A stretch of DNA of 64,000 nt from Nocardia suismassiliense (GCF_900269665.1 NZ_LT985361.1:4162832-4226831); one strand, 5' to 3'; positions 1-15,588 are shown, numbered from the stretch's first letter. Notes: generated by a model from the letters alone, not told the origin. Numbers and translations are program-made.

Positions 1-118
1 AGCCCCGTCCCCGCCCTACCCCTGCACCTCAACCACACCCCCGCTGCCGCCAGACGCCGCACTCTTTCTCGGGATCGGCACCCTTCTCGGGATCCGCACC
101 GACTGGACATGACACCAC

Positions 119-290
119 CCCACCCGCATTCCGCCGCCATGTCCCACGAGCGACCCGCCCCAGCGCCGAGCGGTACCTGACGGCGGCTCCACTCGCACTT
201 GTCCACCACTATGTCCCGCACGCCGCCCAACCCTGCTTCGTGCGGGACAGGGCGGCGGCACCACTCGCACCTCTCCGCCACTAGGTACCG
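119..290. repeat. Degenerate inverted copies of the GC-rich 72-bp repeat family; left-edge non-coding stretch
   Basis: No convincing gene lies in the first 394 bases. The stretch around 119-180 resembles, in reverse orientation, the units of the tandem array near 41251-41800: it shares a CACCCGC-like block, GCCGCCATGTCCC and a GAGCGG block in the same order. At 212-222 and 239-249 there is a perfect 11-bp inverted repeat, TGTCCCGCACG and its complement, with a 16-nt loop, followed by a GGCGGCGGC block like the array units. The GTCCCG...CGGGAC hairpin is the common core. Function is unknown. A dispersed intergenic repeat is the simplest reading. Confidence 0.55.
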
Positions 291-409
291 TTGATCATGA
301 ACCCACCTGAGGCTGGGATTTTCAGGTAGTCGACTACGCAAACGCCAACCCGCCAGCAGTACGAGAATAGAGCTGTTGGAATCGTCGGGGCCTGATGAGG
401 ATGTGTGCC

Positions 410-1396
410 ATGGTCACCGTTCGTATAGCGACGTTCAATCTGGAAAACTTCGACGAGACGCCGAACCCCACCCCGTTCGAGCCGACCCTCGCCGACCGCA
501 TCGCCGTGATGCGCCCGCAGATCGACCGCCTCCGCGCCGACGTGCTGTGCTTGCAGGAGGTGAACGGCCAGGAGCGCCCCGGACAACCGCGATCGCTGCT
601 CGCCCTGGCCGAACTACTCCAGGGCACCGCACTGGCCGGCCGCAATGTCGTGTCGACGGAGAAGGCGAACGGTGAGGTGTTCGACGAACGCAACCTCGTG
701 GTGGTCACCTCCCTGCCGGTCACCGCCCGCGCCCAACTGCTCAACGACCTCGTCGCCGCCCCGCTCTACCAGGTGTTGACCGCGAATCCCCCTGCGCTGC
801 AACCACAGACGATCGGCATCGAACGCCCGATCCTGCACGTGGAACTCGACCTGCTGGGCGCCCCGCTGCACGTGATCGTGGTGCACTTGAAGTCGAAACT
901 GCCCACCGACATCGCGGGCCAGAAGCTCGACCGCTTCACCTGGCGCGACGCGGGCGCGGCGGCCGAGGGTTCGTTCCTGTCCGGCATGAAACGAATGAGC
1001 CAGGCCGTGGAGGTCCGGCGTTTGGTCGACCAGATCCTCGACCAGGACCCGAACGCTCGCATCGTGGTGGCCGGTGACTTCAACTCCACCACCGACGAGG
1101 TGCCGCTGGTCGCGATCCTCGGCAATGTCGAGGACACCGGCAACGGCGCGCTGGCCGGCCGCGTGCTGGTGCCGCTGGAGAACACCATCCCCGAATCCGC
1201 GCGCTACTCGCTGTTCCACCACGGCACCGGCTACATGCTGGACCACCTGCTGGTCACCCGCAATCTCCTTGCTCACTACCGCGGCACGGAGATCCACAAC
1301 GAACTGCTGCACGACGAGTCGGCCGACTTCGCGACGGACAAGAAGTTCCCCGAGTCCGACCACGCACCGATCGTCGCGACCTTCGAGTTCGCCTGA
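410..1396 (+). CDS. Endonuclease/exonuclease/phosphatase (EEP, DNase I-like) family protein
   Basis: A 328-residue protein with the EEP fold signatures in order: an N-terminal ATFNLENFDE block carrying the metal-binding Asn, LCLQEVNGQE carrying the metal-binding Glu, VVAGDFNSTTDE about two thirds along, and a C-terminal SDHAPIVATF block with the catalytic Asp-His. Members are Mg-dependent phosphodiesterases that cleave nucleic acids or phospholipids, and the substrate cannot be read from sequence. No signal peptide is evident. I chose the ATG at 410 because AGG lies 9-11 bases upstream; in-frame ATGs at 395 and 401 would add three to five residues. It is convergent with the exporter at 1432-2844. 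Confidence 0.85.
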   Translation: MVTVRIATFNLENFDETPNPTPFEPTLADRIAVMRPQIDRLRADVLCLQEVNGQERPGQPRSLLALAELLQGTALAGRNVVSTEKANGEVFDERNLVVVTSLPVTARAQLLNDLVAAPLYQVLTANPPALQPQTIGIERPILHVELDLLGAPLHVIVVHLKSKLPTDIAGQKLDRFTWRDAGAAAEGSFLSGMKRMSQAVEVRRLVDQILDQDPNARIVVAGDFNSTTDEVPLVAILGNVEDTGNGALAGRVLVPLENTIPESARYSLFHHGTGYMLDHLLVTRNLLAHYRGTEIHNELLHDESADFATDKKFPESDHAPIVATFEFA

Positions 1397-1400
1397 CGTA

Positions 1401-1424
1401 GCCGAATCCCGGCCGGACTTCGGC
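1401..1424. terminator. Weak hairpin between convergent genes
   Basis: GCCGAA at 1401-1406 pairs with TTCGGC at 1419-1424 around a GC-rich 12-base interior. It sits in the 35-bp gap between the stops of the EEP gene and the exporter gene. There is no T-run. It is a possible bidirectional terminator, but the stem is short. Confidence 0.3.
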
Positions 1425-1431
1425 ACTCGGC

Positions 1432-2844
1432 CTAGCTGACGACGGTCTTCCGACTCGGCATGCACGCCGCAGCCAGCACCATCACCCCCGCCATCACCGC
1501 CACCGTGATGAAGACCAGATGCACCGCCGACGACAGGATCGCGGGCACCGGATGATCGGTGTCGCCGACCCGGGCGTTCACGATCGCGCCGAACACCGCG
1601 ACACCCACCGCACTACCGATCGACCGCGCGAACATATTGGCCGAGGTCACCACCCCCCGCTCGGTCCAGTCCGCGCTCGTCTGCGCCGCGATGAGGGTCG
1701 GCGTCGCGACCAGACCCATGCCGACACCGATCACGAAACACGACCCGGCAACCTGCCACAGCGTCGAATCCTCGGTGATCAGCAGCGTCGTCGCGGCACC
1801 GATGGTCGCCAGTCCGCTGCCGATCAGCGCCGTCAACCGGAACCCGATGCGCAGGTACACCTTTCCCGCCTGGGACGCGGCGATCGGCCAGCCGAGGGTG
1901 AGCGCACCGACGGTGAGTCCCGCGACGAGCGCACCGGTCCCGAGCACGCCCTGCGTGAATGTCGGTACGTACGTGGTCAATCCGACCAGGATGGCCCCGA
2001 CCAGCACCGAGACCAGGCTGCTCGTGATGACCACCCGCCGGGTGAATACCCACAGCGGCAGAATGGGATTGGCCGCCCGCCGCTCGACCAGACCGAACAG
2101 CACGAGCAACACCGCGCCGCCGGCGAAGATGCCGATGCTCGCGGGGGAGTCCCAGGCCCAGGCCTGTCCACCCTCGAGCAACCCGAGGATCAGTGCACCC
2201 GCGCCGATCGTCAACAGCGCGGCACCGAGGTAGTCCACCTGTTGCTTGCGGCGCGGCGCGCTCTCGGTGAACTTGCGCAGCAGCATCCACGCGGCCACCG
2301 CCGAGAGCGGCAGGTTGATCAGGAAGATCCAGCGCCAGCTGAGGTAGTCGGCGAAGACGCCGCCGAGCAGCGGCCCGGCCACCGACGACATGGCCCACAC
2401 ACTCGCCAGGTAACCCTGCACCTTGGCCCGCTCGGTCAGTGTGTAGAGGTCACTCGCGATGGTCATCGTCATCGGCTGGATCGCACCGGCGCCGATACCC
2501 TGCACCGCCCGGAAGATGATCAGCCCGAGCATGCTGGTCGCAAGCCCGCACAGCAGTGAGCCGAGCGCGAACACCGCGATCCCGAACATCAGGACCGGCT
2601 TACGACCGACCGTGTCGGCGAGCTTGCCGTAGATCGGCACGGTGACCGCCTGCGCCAGCAGATAGATGGAGAAGAGCCACGGGAACTGGGCGAAGCCGCC
2701 GAGCGTGCTGGTGATGGTCAGCACCGCGGTGGCGATGATGGTGGAATCCAACGCCACCAGCCCGGTCGACAGCATCAGCGCGCCGAGGATGGCGCCTCGC
2801 TCCGATCGGAAGCCGACGGACGATGCCACTGTCTCGGTCGCCAC
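1432..2844 (-). CDS. MFS drug exporter, DHA2 (EmrB/QacA-like), about 14 TM helices
   Basis: A 470-residue, strongly hydrophobic protein. It has the MFS motif-A loop around GKLADTVGRKPV between TM2 and TM3, the conserved Asp in VALDSTI in TM1 (motif D1), and the RAVQGIGAGA block of DHA2 drug/proton antiporters. Length fits 14 TM segments. The likely start is a GTG at 2844, preceded by a GAGGGG Shine-Dalgarno about 8 bases upstream. It is transcribed away from the PKS-NRPS operon across the regulatory stretch 2845-3470, so it could be a second exporter or self-resistance pump for that product. That is inference from position only. The substrate is unknown. Confidence 0.88.
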   Translation of the reverse strand: MATETVASSVGFRSERGAILGALMLSTGLVALDSTIIATAVLTITSTLGGFAQFPWLFSIYLLAQAVTVPIYGKLADTVGRKPVLMFGIAVFALGSLLCGLATSMLGLIIFRAVQGIGAGAIQPMTMTIASDLYTLTERAKVQGYLASVWAMSSVAGPLLGGVFADYLSWRWIFLINLPLSAVAAWMLLRKFTESAPRRKQQVDYLGAALLTIGAGALILGLLEGGQAWAWDSPASIGIFAGGAVLLVLFGLVERRAANPILPLWVFTRRVVITSSLVSVLVGAILVGLTTYVPTFTQGVLGTGALVAGLTVGALTLGWPIAASQAGKVYLRIGFRLTALIGSGLATIGAATTLLITEDSTLWQVAGSCFVIGVGMGLVATPTLIAAQTSADWTERGVVTSANMFARSIGSAVGVAVFGAIVNARVGDTDHPVPAILSSAVHLVFITVAVMAGVMVLAAACMPSRKTVVS

Positions 2845-2990
2845 GCGCGCGGCCCCTCTCGTTTGTTCGACTAACCATCATCACGAACGTATCGCGATGT
2901 CAGCTATTCCCGCCTGGAATTTTCCCACCCCTCGGGACCGGCGCGCGGCGGGAAGCGGCAGTGAGCACCATGCGGCCGAGACCGGCGATG

Positions 2991-3036
2991 TTGGACTGCC
3001 GTACATATGGAGTTGGACTACTGCACATGTACGGCA
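2991..3036. promoter_or_regulatory. Long-arm inverted repeat overlapping a 22-bp-phased direct repeat
   Basis: TGCCGTACAT at 2997-3006 is matched by its exact reverse complement ATGTACGGCA at 3027-3036 (10-bp arms, 20-bp spacer). Overlapping it, TTGGACT occurs at 2991-2997 and again at 3013-3019, a 22-bp register close to two helical turns. Arms separated by about three turns and phased direct repeats are what one expects of a cooperative regulator site. It lies about 150 bp upstream of the exporter start and 435 bp upstream of the CPBP gene. The regulator is not identifiable. Confidence 0.5.
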
Positions 3037-3262
3037 AACAATTAGCAATCAAATTGACGTTACTCGCCGTTCCGCTGAACTGTGCCGAATGTTGCCGGTA
3101 GTTGAATGCACTGCGGTGAATGGTTAACGACGTTTGTCCGACCGGGTGAAATCGGGCGAAAAAACGGCGCGAATAGGACGTTCCGCCCGTGTCGAATGCG
3201 GAGGCCCTTACTCCGTATAAATCCGGTGTCCCAGCTCACAGGCGCTTCCAGGTGGAAGCTGT

Positions 3263-3293
3263 AGACAGTTATCTCAGTACGGTTGTACTGTCT
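3263..3293. promoter_or_regulatory. Nested palindrome upstream of the operon
   Basis: CAGTAC (3275-3280), GGTT, GTACTG (3285-3290) forms a compact palindrome. Outer arms AGACAGT (3263-3269) and ACTGTCT (3287-3293) form an overlapping second inverted repeat. The GTACGG hexamer is shared with the element ending at 3036. It sits about 180 bp before the first gene of the operon. It could be an operator or an untranslated-leader hairpin. Either is inference. Confidence 0.45.
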
Positions 3294-3470
3294 GCCGATG
3301 TGTTCAGGACGACGCTGTAGGTAGGTGGTGTTAAGGCTCGGGTAGTTGAGCATTTCACTGATGTTTCCTCAGCGTCGAAATGAATCGTTGTCCTAAGCGT
3401 GAGGGCGCGGACGACCCCAATCCATTCAATCTAGATACCGACCCGACCGGATAGTGAACGGGGCCTCCCG

Positions 3471-4307
3471 ATGGAAATCTTCTGCATAATTCTGCTTGTC
3501 TATCTCGTCTTCGCGGAGCCATTCTTCGAGATATTCTCGGTCCGCGTCTTCACGCGTGAGTTCGGTACGCGATCCGACGCGCGCGTGCGCCTGTACCAGG
3601 GCGGCGTCTTCCGGACCTGGGCCACGCTGGCGGTCATCCTGGTGGGGTTCGCGGTGAGCGGCACCTCGGTGCACGAGCTCGGGCTGACCCACTTCGACTT
3701 CAGCGTCTTCCGCGGCTTCTCGCTCGCGGAGAAGATCATCAGCCTCGCGATCGTCACCATCTACGTGTCGTATCTGTTTGGCCCCGTGCTGATTCCGCTG
3801 CTCGGCGGGCAGCGCGGCAAGGAGTGGATCGCGAGCAAGATCGAGTACGTCGTCTTCATCACGCCGGAGACCTCCATCGAGCGGTTCTGGTGGCTGGCGA
3901 ACTCCTTCAGCACGCCCGCCGAGGAGGTCGTGTACCGCGGCTTCACCATCTACGCGGTCGCGCTGCTCTGGCCGGACCTGCCGTTCTGGATCCTGATCAT
4001 CGTTGCCGGTGGCGTCATCGATGGTCTGCGGCACGGATTCCGTCCGGCCGTCTCCGCCCAGGTGATATTCGGTGGCGTCGCGCTGGCGCTCACCTACAAA
4101 TTGACCGGTGCGATCTGGCCGACCATCGCGGTGAAGCTCTTCCACGACCTGCGCGTGCTGGCATTCCCGCTGGCCCAGGCTCGCCGGAATCTGGCCGCGC
4201 GTGGATTGTCCGAAATTCCCGGGAAAACCCTGAGTGACCACAATGTCCCCGCCGTCGCGGACAATACTGAAAATTCAGTAGAGCCACGTACTTCTGTTTC
4301 TACGTAG
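3471..4307 (+). CDS. CPBP family intramembrane metalloprotease (CAAX protease/bacteriocin-processing type)
   Basis: A 278-residue polytopic membrane protein. It carries the CPBP motifs in order: EEVVYR (Glu151, Glu152, Arg156), GLRHGF with His188, and a final LFHDL with His225 and an Asp. These are the metal and catalytic residues of the Abi/Rce1-like family. Members cleave prenylated or membrane proteins and include self-immunity proteins in peptide-antibiotic loci. It lies only 16 bp before the first PKS and in the same direction, so it is probably the first gene of the operon. A role in self-protection or membrane organisation of the assembly line is inference. The Shine-Dalgarno is weak. 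Confidence 0.8.
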   Translation: MEIFCIILLVYLVFAEPFFEIFSVRVFTREFGTRSDARVRLYQGGVFRTWATLAVILVGFAVSGTSVHELGLTHFDFSVFRGFSLAEKIISLAIVTIYVSYLFGPVLIPLLGGQRGKEWIASKIEYVVFITPETSIERFWWLANSFSTPAEEVVYRGFTIYAVALLWPDLPFWILIIVAGGVIDGLRHGFRPAVSAQVIFGGVALALTYKLTGAIWPTIAVKLFHDLRVLAFPLAQARRNLAARGLSEIPGKTLSDHNVPAVADNTENSVEPRTSVST

Positions 4308-4323
4308 TAGGGATAGTGCTTAG

Positions 4324-7300
4324 ATGTCTGCAGAAATGGCCCGTCGGACGGCCGACGAGATCAGTTTGTTTCTCACCGAAACACTCGGGGATTTATTGGA
4401 CATTGCCACCGATGATGTCGCGCTGAGTGAGCCATTCGCGAGTTTCGGGCTCACCTCGGCGGTGGCGCTGGTATTCGTGGGCAAGATCTCCACCTGGATG
4501 GGTAAACCACTCCCGCCGGATCTGCCCTGGGAGTATCCCACCGTGCACGCCCTGGCCGAAGGGCTCGCGGCGGCGCAGGACAGCACCGAACCGGTAGCGC
4601 CGGATGCCAGGGATCGGGAGCCCGAAGTCGGGGGGCGCCCGGTGCGGGACAACACGGCGCAGGAGCCGGTGGCCATCATCGGCATCGGGTGCTCGTTCCC
4701 CGGACTGCGCGGACCCGAGCAGCTGTGGGAAACCCTGTGGCACGGCCGGGAATTGGTCGGCGAAGCGCCGGAGGCCAGGCACGACTGGCCGCCGTCCGGC
4801 ACCGCGCGTGGCGAGCGCCGCCGGGCTTGGTTCGGCGCCTTCCTCGAGGACCCGTACGCGTTCGACGCCAACTACTTCGGCATCGGTGACGCCGAGGCCG
4901 CGGCGATGGACCCGCAGCATCGTCTGCTCGCGGAGACCGTGGCCGACGCCTTCGAGGACGCGGGCGTGCCGGTAGAACGGCTGGCCGGCACCTCGACCGG
5001 CACCTTCGTCGGCATCACCGCGGGCGATTATGCCCGCGGCATGGGCGAGGCCGCCGAGTCCGGGATGCCGATCGCCGCCGTCACCGGCAATGCCAGCAGC
5101 ATCGCGGCAAACCGCCTGTCCTACCTCTACGACCTGCGCGGCCCGAGCGTCAGCGTGGACACCGCCTGCTCGTCGTCGCTGGTGGCCCTGCACATGGCGT
5201 TGCGCAGCCTGCACGACGGCGACTGCGAGGTCGCCGTGGTCGGCGGGGTGAACATGACCCTCGACCCGCGCGTCACCGAGTCGCTGGCCGACGCGGGCAT
5301 GATGGCCGCCGACGGGCGCTGCAAGACCTTCGATGAGAGGGCCGACGGATACGTCCGCGGCGAGGGCAGTGCCGCCGTCGTACTCAAGCCCCTGTCGCAG
5401 GCGGAGCAGGATGGCGATCGTGTATATGCGGTGCTGCTCGGTTCCGCGATAAACCAGGACGGCCGTACCAACGGCCTGACCGCGCCCAGCTACCAGTCCC
5501 AGGTCGACGTGCTGCGCCGCGCCTATCGACGGGCCGGTGTGCACCCCAGCGACGTGCAGTACATCGAGGCCCACGGCACCGGCACCATCCTCGGCGACGC
5601 CATCGAGGCCCGCGCGCTGGGCGCCGTCTTCGCCGAAAACCGCAGGAGCGAAGACAAATTCCTGGTCGGTTCGGCCAAGACGGTGGTCGGCCACCTGGAG
5701 GCCGCCGCGGGCATCACGGGGCTGGTGAAGACCGCCCTGGCGCTGCACCACGGGCAGGTGCCGGCGAACCTGAACTTCGAATCGCCGAGCAAGCACATCG
5801 CTTTCGACGATCTGCCGTTCGACGTGCCTGCGGCGAACCAGGATTGGCCGCACCGTAGTGGCCGCGCGCTGGCGGGCGTGAGCTCCTTCGGCTTCGGCGG
5901 CACCAACGCGCACGCCGTCCTGACCGGCCCGCCCGCACCGGCGGCACGCCCTGCGGCGACCGAAAAGCCCTACCTGCTCAGCATTTCCGGCCGTAGCGAG
6001 CAATCGACGCTCGACCTGGTCGACAGCTGGATCGATATGCTGCGCGACGGCACGGCCGCCCCGATCGCCGAACTGGCACAGACCTCGACCGCGCGCCGGG
6101 CCCAGCACCCGTTCCGGGTAGCCGTCGCCGCACGGGACCACGCGGACCTCGCCGAACAGCTCACCGCCATCTCCGGCGGTTCGCTGCCGCTCGGCGCCGC
6201 CGCGGGCCGGGTGCCGCGCAGTGGCCCGGGCAAGGTGGGCTTCGTCTTCACCGGCCAGGGCAACCAGTGGGTCGGCATGGGCCGCAAGCTTATTCGGCAC
6301 CAGCCGGTTTTCCGTGACGCCCTGCTCGCGGTCGATCGCGAGTTGCGGGTCGAGCTCGGCTGGTCCACCTTCGCCGTGCTGGACCGGGGCCGAGACGAGG
6401 AAGCCCTCGCCGACACCGGCACGGCGCAGCCGGTGCTGTTCGCCCTCCAGGTCGCCCTTGCGGCGCTGTGGCAGTCGTGGGGTATCAAGCCCGCCGCCGT
6501 GGTGGGGCACAGCGTCGGTGAGGTCGCCGCCGCGCACGTCAGCGGCGCGATCGATCTGCGCACCGCGGCACAGATCATCGCGGCTCGTGCCAAAGCTACT
6601 GGCCGCCTGCGCGACAACGGCTGCATGGCCGTGGTCAACCTGCCCGCCGCGGAACTCGAACTGCCGCAACGGGTCTACCTCGCCGGCACCAACGGGCCGA
6701 AGTGGACGCTGATCTCGGGCAACACCAGCGCCGTCGACGGTTTCCTGGCCCGCCTGGACGGCGAGCAGGTGATGACCCGTCGCCTGCCCGGCCGCTACGC
6801 CTTCCACTCGCCGCTGATGCGCGACTGCCTGCCGGAATTCGCGGCCGACATGCCGTGCATCCAGCCCCGCGAGGGCAGCATCCCGTTCTTCTCGACCGTC
6901 ACCGGCGGCCGGGTCGACGGCGCACAACTGAACGGCCTCTACTGGACCGATCAGGTGGTGCGCCCGGTGCAGTTCGCGGAGGCGGTGGGCGCGATGATCG
7001 ACGCCAACGTCGGCTCGTTCATCGAGATCGGCCCGCACCCCGCGCTCAACGGCATGCTGAAAAGCCTGCTGCGCCATCATGACCGGGCCGGGGTGGCGGT
7101 GCCGTCGCTGGTCCGCGACGTGGACGACCTCTCGGTGATGCTGGCCGCCCTCGGCGAACTGCATGTCCGCGGGCACGAGGTGCGCTGGGCCGGCGTGGAC
7201 GCGGCGCAGCGACCGCAGGCCCGGTTGCCGTTGTATCCGTTCGAGCGCAAGTCGTATCGGATCGTCGGCGGCGTGCCGAATGTCGAAGCCGCCCCGGTGT

Positions 7301-7609
7301 CGCGTGCGACGACGGATCTGTTCACCGCCGACGTCGACTATGTCGCGCCGCGCACCGAATACGAGCAGGTGGTCGCCGAGATGTGGGCCGAGCTGCTCGG
7401 CCTGGAGCAGGTCGGCGTGTTCGAGAACTTCTTCCGCATCGGCGGGCATTCGCTGGCCGCCACCCAGTTCGTCCGCAGACTCCGCGAACTCTTCGAGATC
7501 GAGTTCGCGCTCCGGCGCATGTTGCAGGAGCCGACCGTGGCTCAGGTGGCGGCGGCACTGGAGGAGCTGATGGTCGAACAGGCCGATGCCGCCCTTTTGG
7601 AGAGCGATC

Positions 7610-7626
<17 letters not shown>
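4324..7626 (+). CDS. Type I polyketide synthase, ACP-KS-AT-ACP
   Basis: A 1100-residue synthase. An N-terminal carrier (1-85) has its phosphopantetheine Ser45 in FGLTSAVAL. The ketosynthase (about 114-535) has DTACSSSLVAL with Cys282, HGTGT with His417 and VVGHLEAAAG with His457, so it should be active. The acyltransferase (about 638-935) has GHSVGE with Ser730 and YAFHSP with His828, which is closer to malonyl than methylmalonyl signatures. A C-terminal carrier has Ser1043 in GGHSLAA. No KR, DH or ER is present, so a single unreduced malonyl extension is predicted. The N-terminal carrier is the likely acceptor of an acyl group from the FAAL. The gene overlaps the next by 17 bp. Confidence 0.93.
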
Positions 7627-12618
<4,992 letters not shown>

Positions 12619-12622
<4 letters not shown>

Positions 12623-15580
12623 CCCACGACGACAGCGAGTTCCGGGTCGCGGTGATCGGCATGGCGTGCCGATTCCCGGACGCGGACACCGTCACCGAGT
12701 ACTGGCGCAACCTGTGCGAGGGCCGCGAATCGGTGCGCCCGCTCGCGCCGGAAGCCTTGCCGGCCGACCCGCCCGCCGGTTACGTGCACGCGGGCGCGCT
12801 GCTCGCCGACGCCGACAAGTTCGACGCGGAGTTCTTCGAGATGACCCCGCGCGAAGCACAACTCACCGACCCGCAGCACCGCCTGTTCACGCTGTGCGCC
12901 TGGGAGGCGCTGGAGGACGCGGGCCACATCGCGGCCGAAGATCCCACGCCGGTCGGTGTTTTCGCGGGCGCGGGCATCAGCACCTATCTGCTGCGCAACC
13001 TGGTCGGCCATGCGAGCGTGTTCCAGAGTCCCAGTTCGCAGCTGCACGCGTTGCACGGCAACGCCTCCGACTACATGGCCACCAAGGTGTCCTACAAGCT
13101 GAACCTGACCGGTCCGAGCGTCGCCGTGCAGACGGCGTGTTCCACCTCGCTGGTCGCCGTGCACCAGGCCGCGCAGGCGCTGCTCGACTTCCAGTGCGAC
13201 GTGGCGCTGGCGGGCGGTGCCAGTGTGCAGGTGCCGCAGGAAGCCGGGTACATCTACGAGGAGGGCTCGATCCTCTCCCCGGACGGTCACTGCCGAGCGT
13301 TCGACGCCGACGCGGGCGGCACCGTCTTCGGTTCGGGCGTGGGCGTTGTCGTGCTCAAGCGGCTCGCCGACGCGCTCGCCGACGGCGACCACATCCACGC
13401 AGTCATCCTGGGCTCCGCGGTGAACAACGACGGCGCCAACAAGATCGGTTACACCGCTCCGGGCATCGCGGGCCAGCGCGCCGTCATCCGGGAAGCGTTG
13501 TCGGCGGCCGGAATCAGCGCAGACACCATCGGCTACGTCGAGGCGCACGGCACCGGAACCAAACTCGGCGATCCGATCGAGGTATCGGCGCTGAGCGCGG
13601 CGTATCGCGAGCACACCGACGCGAACCAGTACTGCGCGCTCGGCTCGGTGAAAGCCAATGTCGGCCATCTCAATTCGGCGGGCGGCGTCGCGGGGTTCAT
13701 CAAGGCGGTGCTCGCCGTGCGGGAGGGCCGAATCCCGGCCAGCCTGCACTACACCCGGCCCAATCCCGAAATAGACTTCGCGGCAAGCCCGTTCTTCGTC
13801 AACACCGAACTGCGGACCTGGTCCGATGACGTGCGCCGGGCAGGCGTCAGCGCCTTCGGTATCGGCGGCACCAACGCCCATGTGATCGTGGAGCAGCCGC
13901 CGACGCCAAAGCCTGCCGCCGTGCAACCCGGACCGCGCGCACTGTTGATCTCGGGCCGCACCGCCCAGGACGCCGACCGCATCGCTGTCCGGCTCGCCGA
14001 GCACCTGCGCGGCACCGACGCCGAACTCGCCTCCGTCGCTAACACTTTGGCGCAGGGCCGCCGTACCTTCCCGCATCGCCGCGTGGTCGTGGCGAGCACA
14101 ACCGCAGAGGCCGCAGCTGCACTAGGAAAGCCGGCAGCGGGGGAGGCCATGCCGTCTCCCGCTCTCGCGTGGCTGTTCCCCGGCCAAGGCGTCGCGCTCG
14201 GCACCGCCGTCCTCGAACTCGCCACGACCGTCCGGCAATTCGGTGACCGATTCCGCGAATGCGCGGACATCCTGCGCGACCGCACCGGCTTCGACCTGGA
14301 GGCCGCGGTGCGCACCGGCGACGGCACCGAACAGACCCAGGTCGCGTTGTTCGCGGTCGAGTACGCACTGGCCGGAATGTGGCGTGAGTTCGGCGCCGAA
14401 CCACGGGAACTGCTGGGCCACAGTCTCGGCGAGCTGGTCTGCGCCACCCTCGCGGGCGTCTTCGAGCTGTCCGACGCGCTGGCCCTGGTGGTCGAGCGCG
14501 GCCGGATCATGGCGGCGGCCCCGCCCGGCGGCATGCTCGCCGTCTCCAAGGGCGTGGACGTGATCGCCGCCCGCCTGCCGGAGGACGTGTGGCTCGCCGC
14601 CGACAACTCCGCCACTCGCTGCGTCGTGGCCGGCGCACCCGCGCCGCTGTTCCGGTTGGCCGGTGAGCTGTCGGAGGAGGGCGTGCCGAGCTCGCTACTG
14701 CCCGTCGGGCACGCGTTCCACACGCCACTCATGGATGAGGCCGCCGCCCGCTTCGCGGAGCTCGTGCGTGGCGTGCCGCGCCAGGCCCCGCAGATCCCGT
14801 TCTGGTCCAACGTCACCGGTGCGCCGATCACCGCCGAGCAGGCGGTGGACCCCGCCTACTGGGCTCGGCAGATGACCAGCACGGTGCGCTTCCGGGAAGC
14901 CGCCATCGGCCTGGTCGGCCGAAATCAGGGGACGGTCGCGCTGGAGGTCGGCCCGGGTAAGTCGCTGGTCTCGTTCCTGCGCACTGCCGATCGAGCAGCG
15001 GCGGCGGTCGGCAGCCTCGGCACTGGCTCGGCCGAGACCACGATCGTGGACGCGGCGGCACGACTCTGGTTGTCCGGTGTCACGGTGAATTTCGACGCCA
15101 TCTACGGCGGCGAGACACCGGCCACCGTCAGCCTGCCGACGTATCCCTTTGCCCTGAAACGCTATTGGGTCGACCCGCCGGAAGCAGTACCCACCCGGCG
15201 CTTCGACACCGAGCGCCCCGCCCCGGCGGCCCCGGTGAAAAGCGAGGACACCGCACCAGACGACGAGGACGACTTCGTGGTCTCGGTGCGCAACCGGGTC
15301 GTCTCGGTCTGGTGCGCGGCGCTCGGTGTCGAGCAGATCGCCGACGACGCGAATTTCTTCGAGGCGGGCGGCGATTCGCTGCTCGCGGTGCACGTGGCGA
15401 CCCAGCTGCGCGCCGTCTTCCCGTTGGAACTCGCCCTCGGCGAGCTGTTCGCCGCGCCGACCGCCGCGGGGATGGCCGACACCATCGCCGCACATCTGAT
15501 GCAGCGGTTGGACGACCTGTCCGACAGCGAGGTCGAGCAACTGCTCGAGCAGCCGGGGGCGGCCGAAGAACGGAGCAACA

Positions 15581-15588
<8 letters not shown>
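12619..15588 (+). CDS. Type I polyketide synthase, KS-AT-ACP
   Basis: About 989 residues, start ATG overlapping the upstream stop as ATGA. The ketosynthase (8-425) has QTACSTSLVA with Cys174, HGTGT with His310 and VGHLNSAGG with His350. The acyltransferase (about 515-830) has GHSLGE with Ser602 and GHAFHTP with His701, the malonyl-type HAFH signature. The carrier has Ser920 in EAGGDSLLA. The C-terminal LDDLSDSEVEQLLE helix looks like the short docking segments that end PKS subunits feeding an NRPS. No reductive domains are present. By position it extends the chain coming from the upstream NRPS by two carbons and hands it to the next NRPS. Confidence 0.93.

Larger units (their letters stand above)
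2845..3470. other. 626-bp gene-free divergent regulatory region upstream of the PKS-NRPS operon
   Basis: This stretch is visibly more AT-rich than its surroundings between about 3000 and 3460 and separates the leftward exporter from the rightward operon. A 97-codon frame on the minus strand (3060-3353) has atypical composition and no Shine-Dalgarno, so I do not call it. It carries the repeat elements listed separately at 2991-3036 and 3263-3293. A TATAAA-like hexamer lies at 3216-3221 without a clear -35 partner. I could not place a promoter with confidence. Confidence 0.6.

Noticed and set aside
3060..3353. 97-codon minus-strand frame in the AT-rich upstream region
   Set aside because: Its composition is unlike the neighbouring genes and there is no Shine-Dalgarno. 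The region carries operator-like repeats instead.
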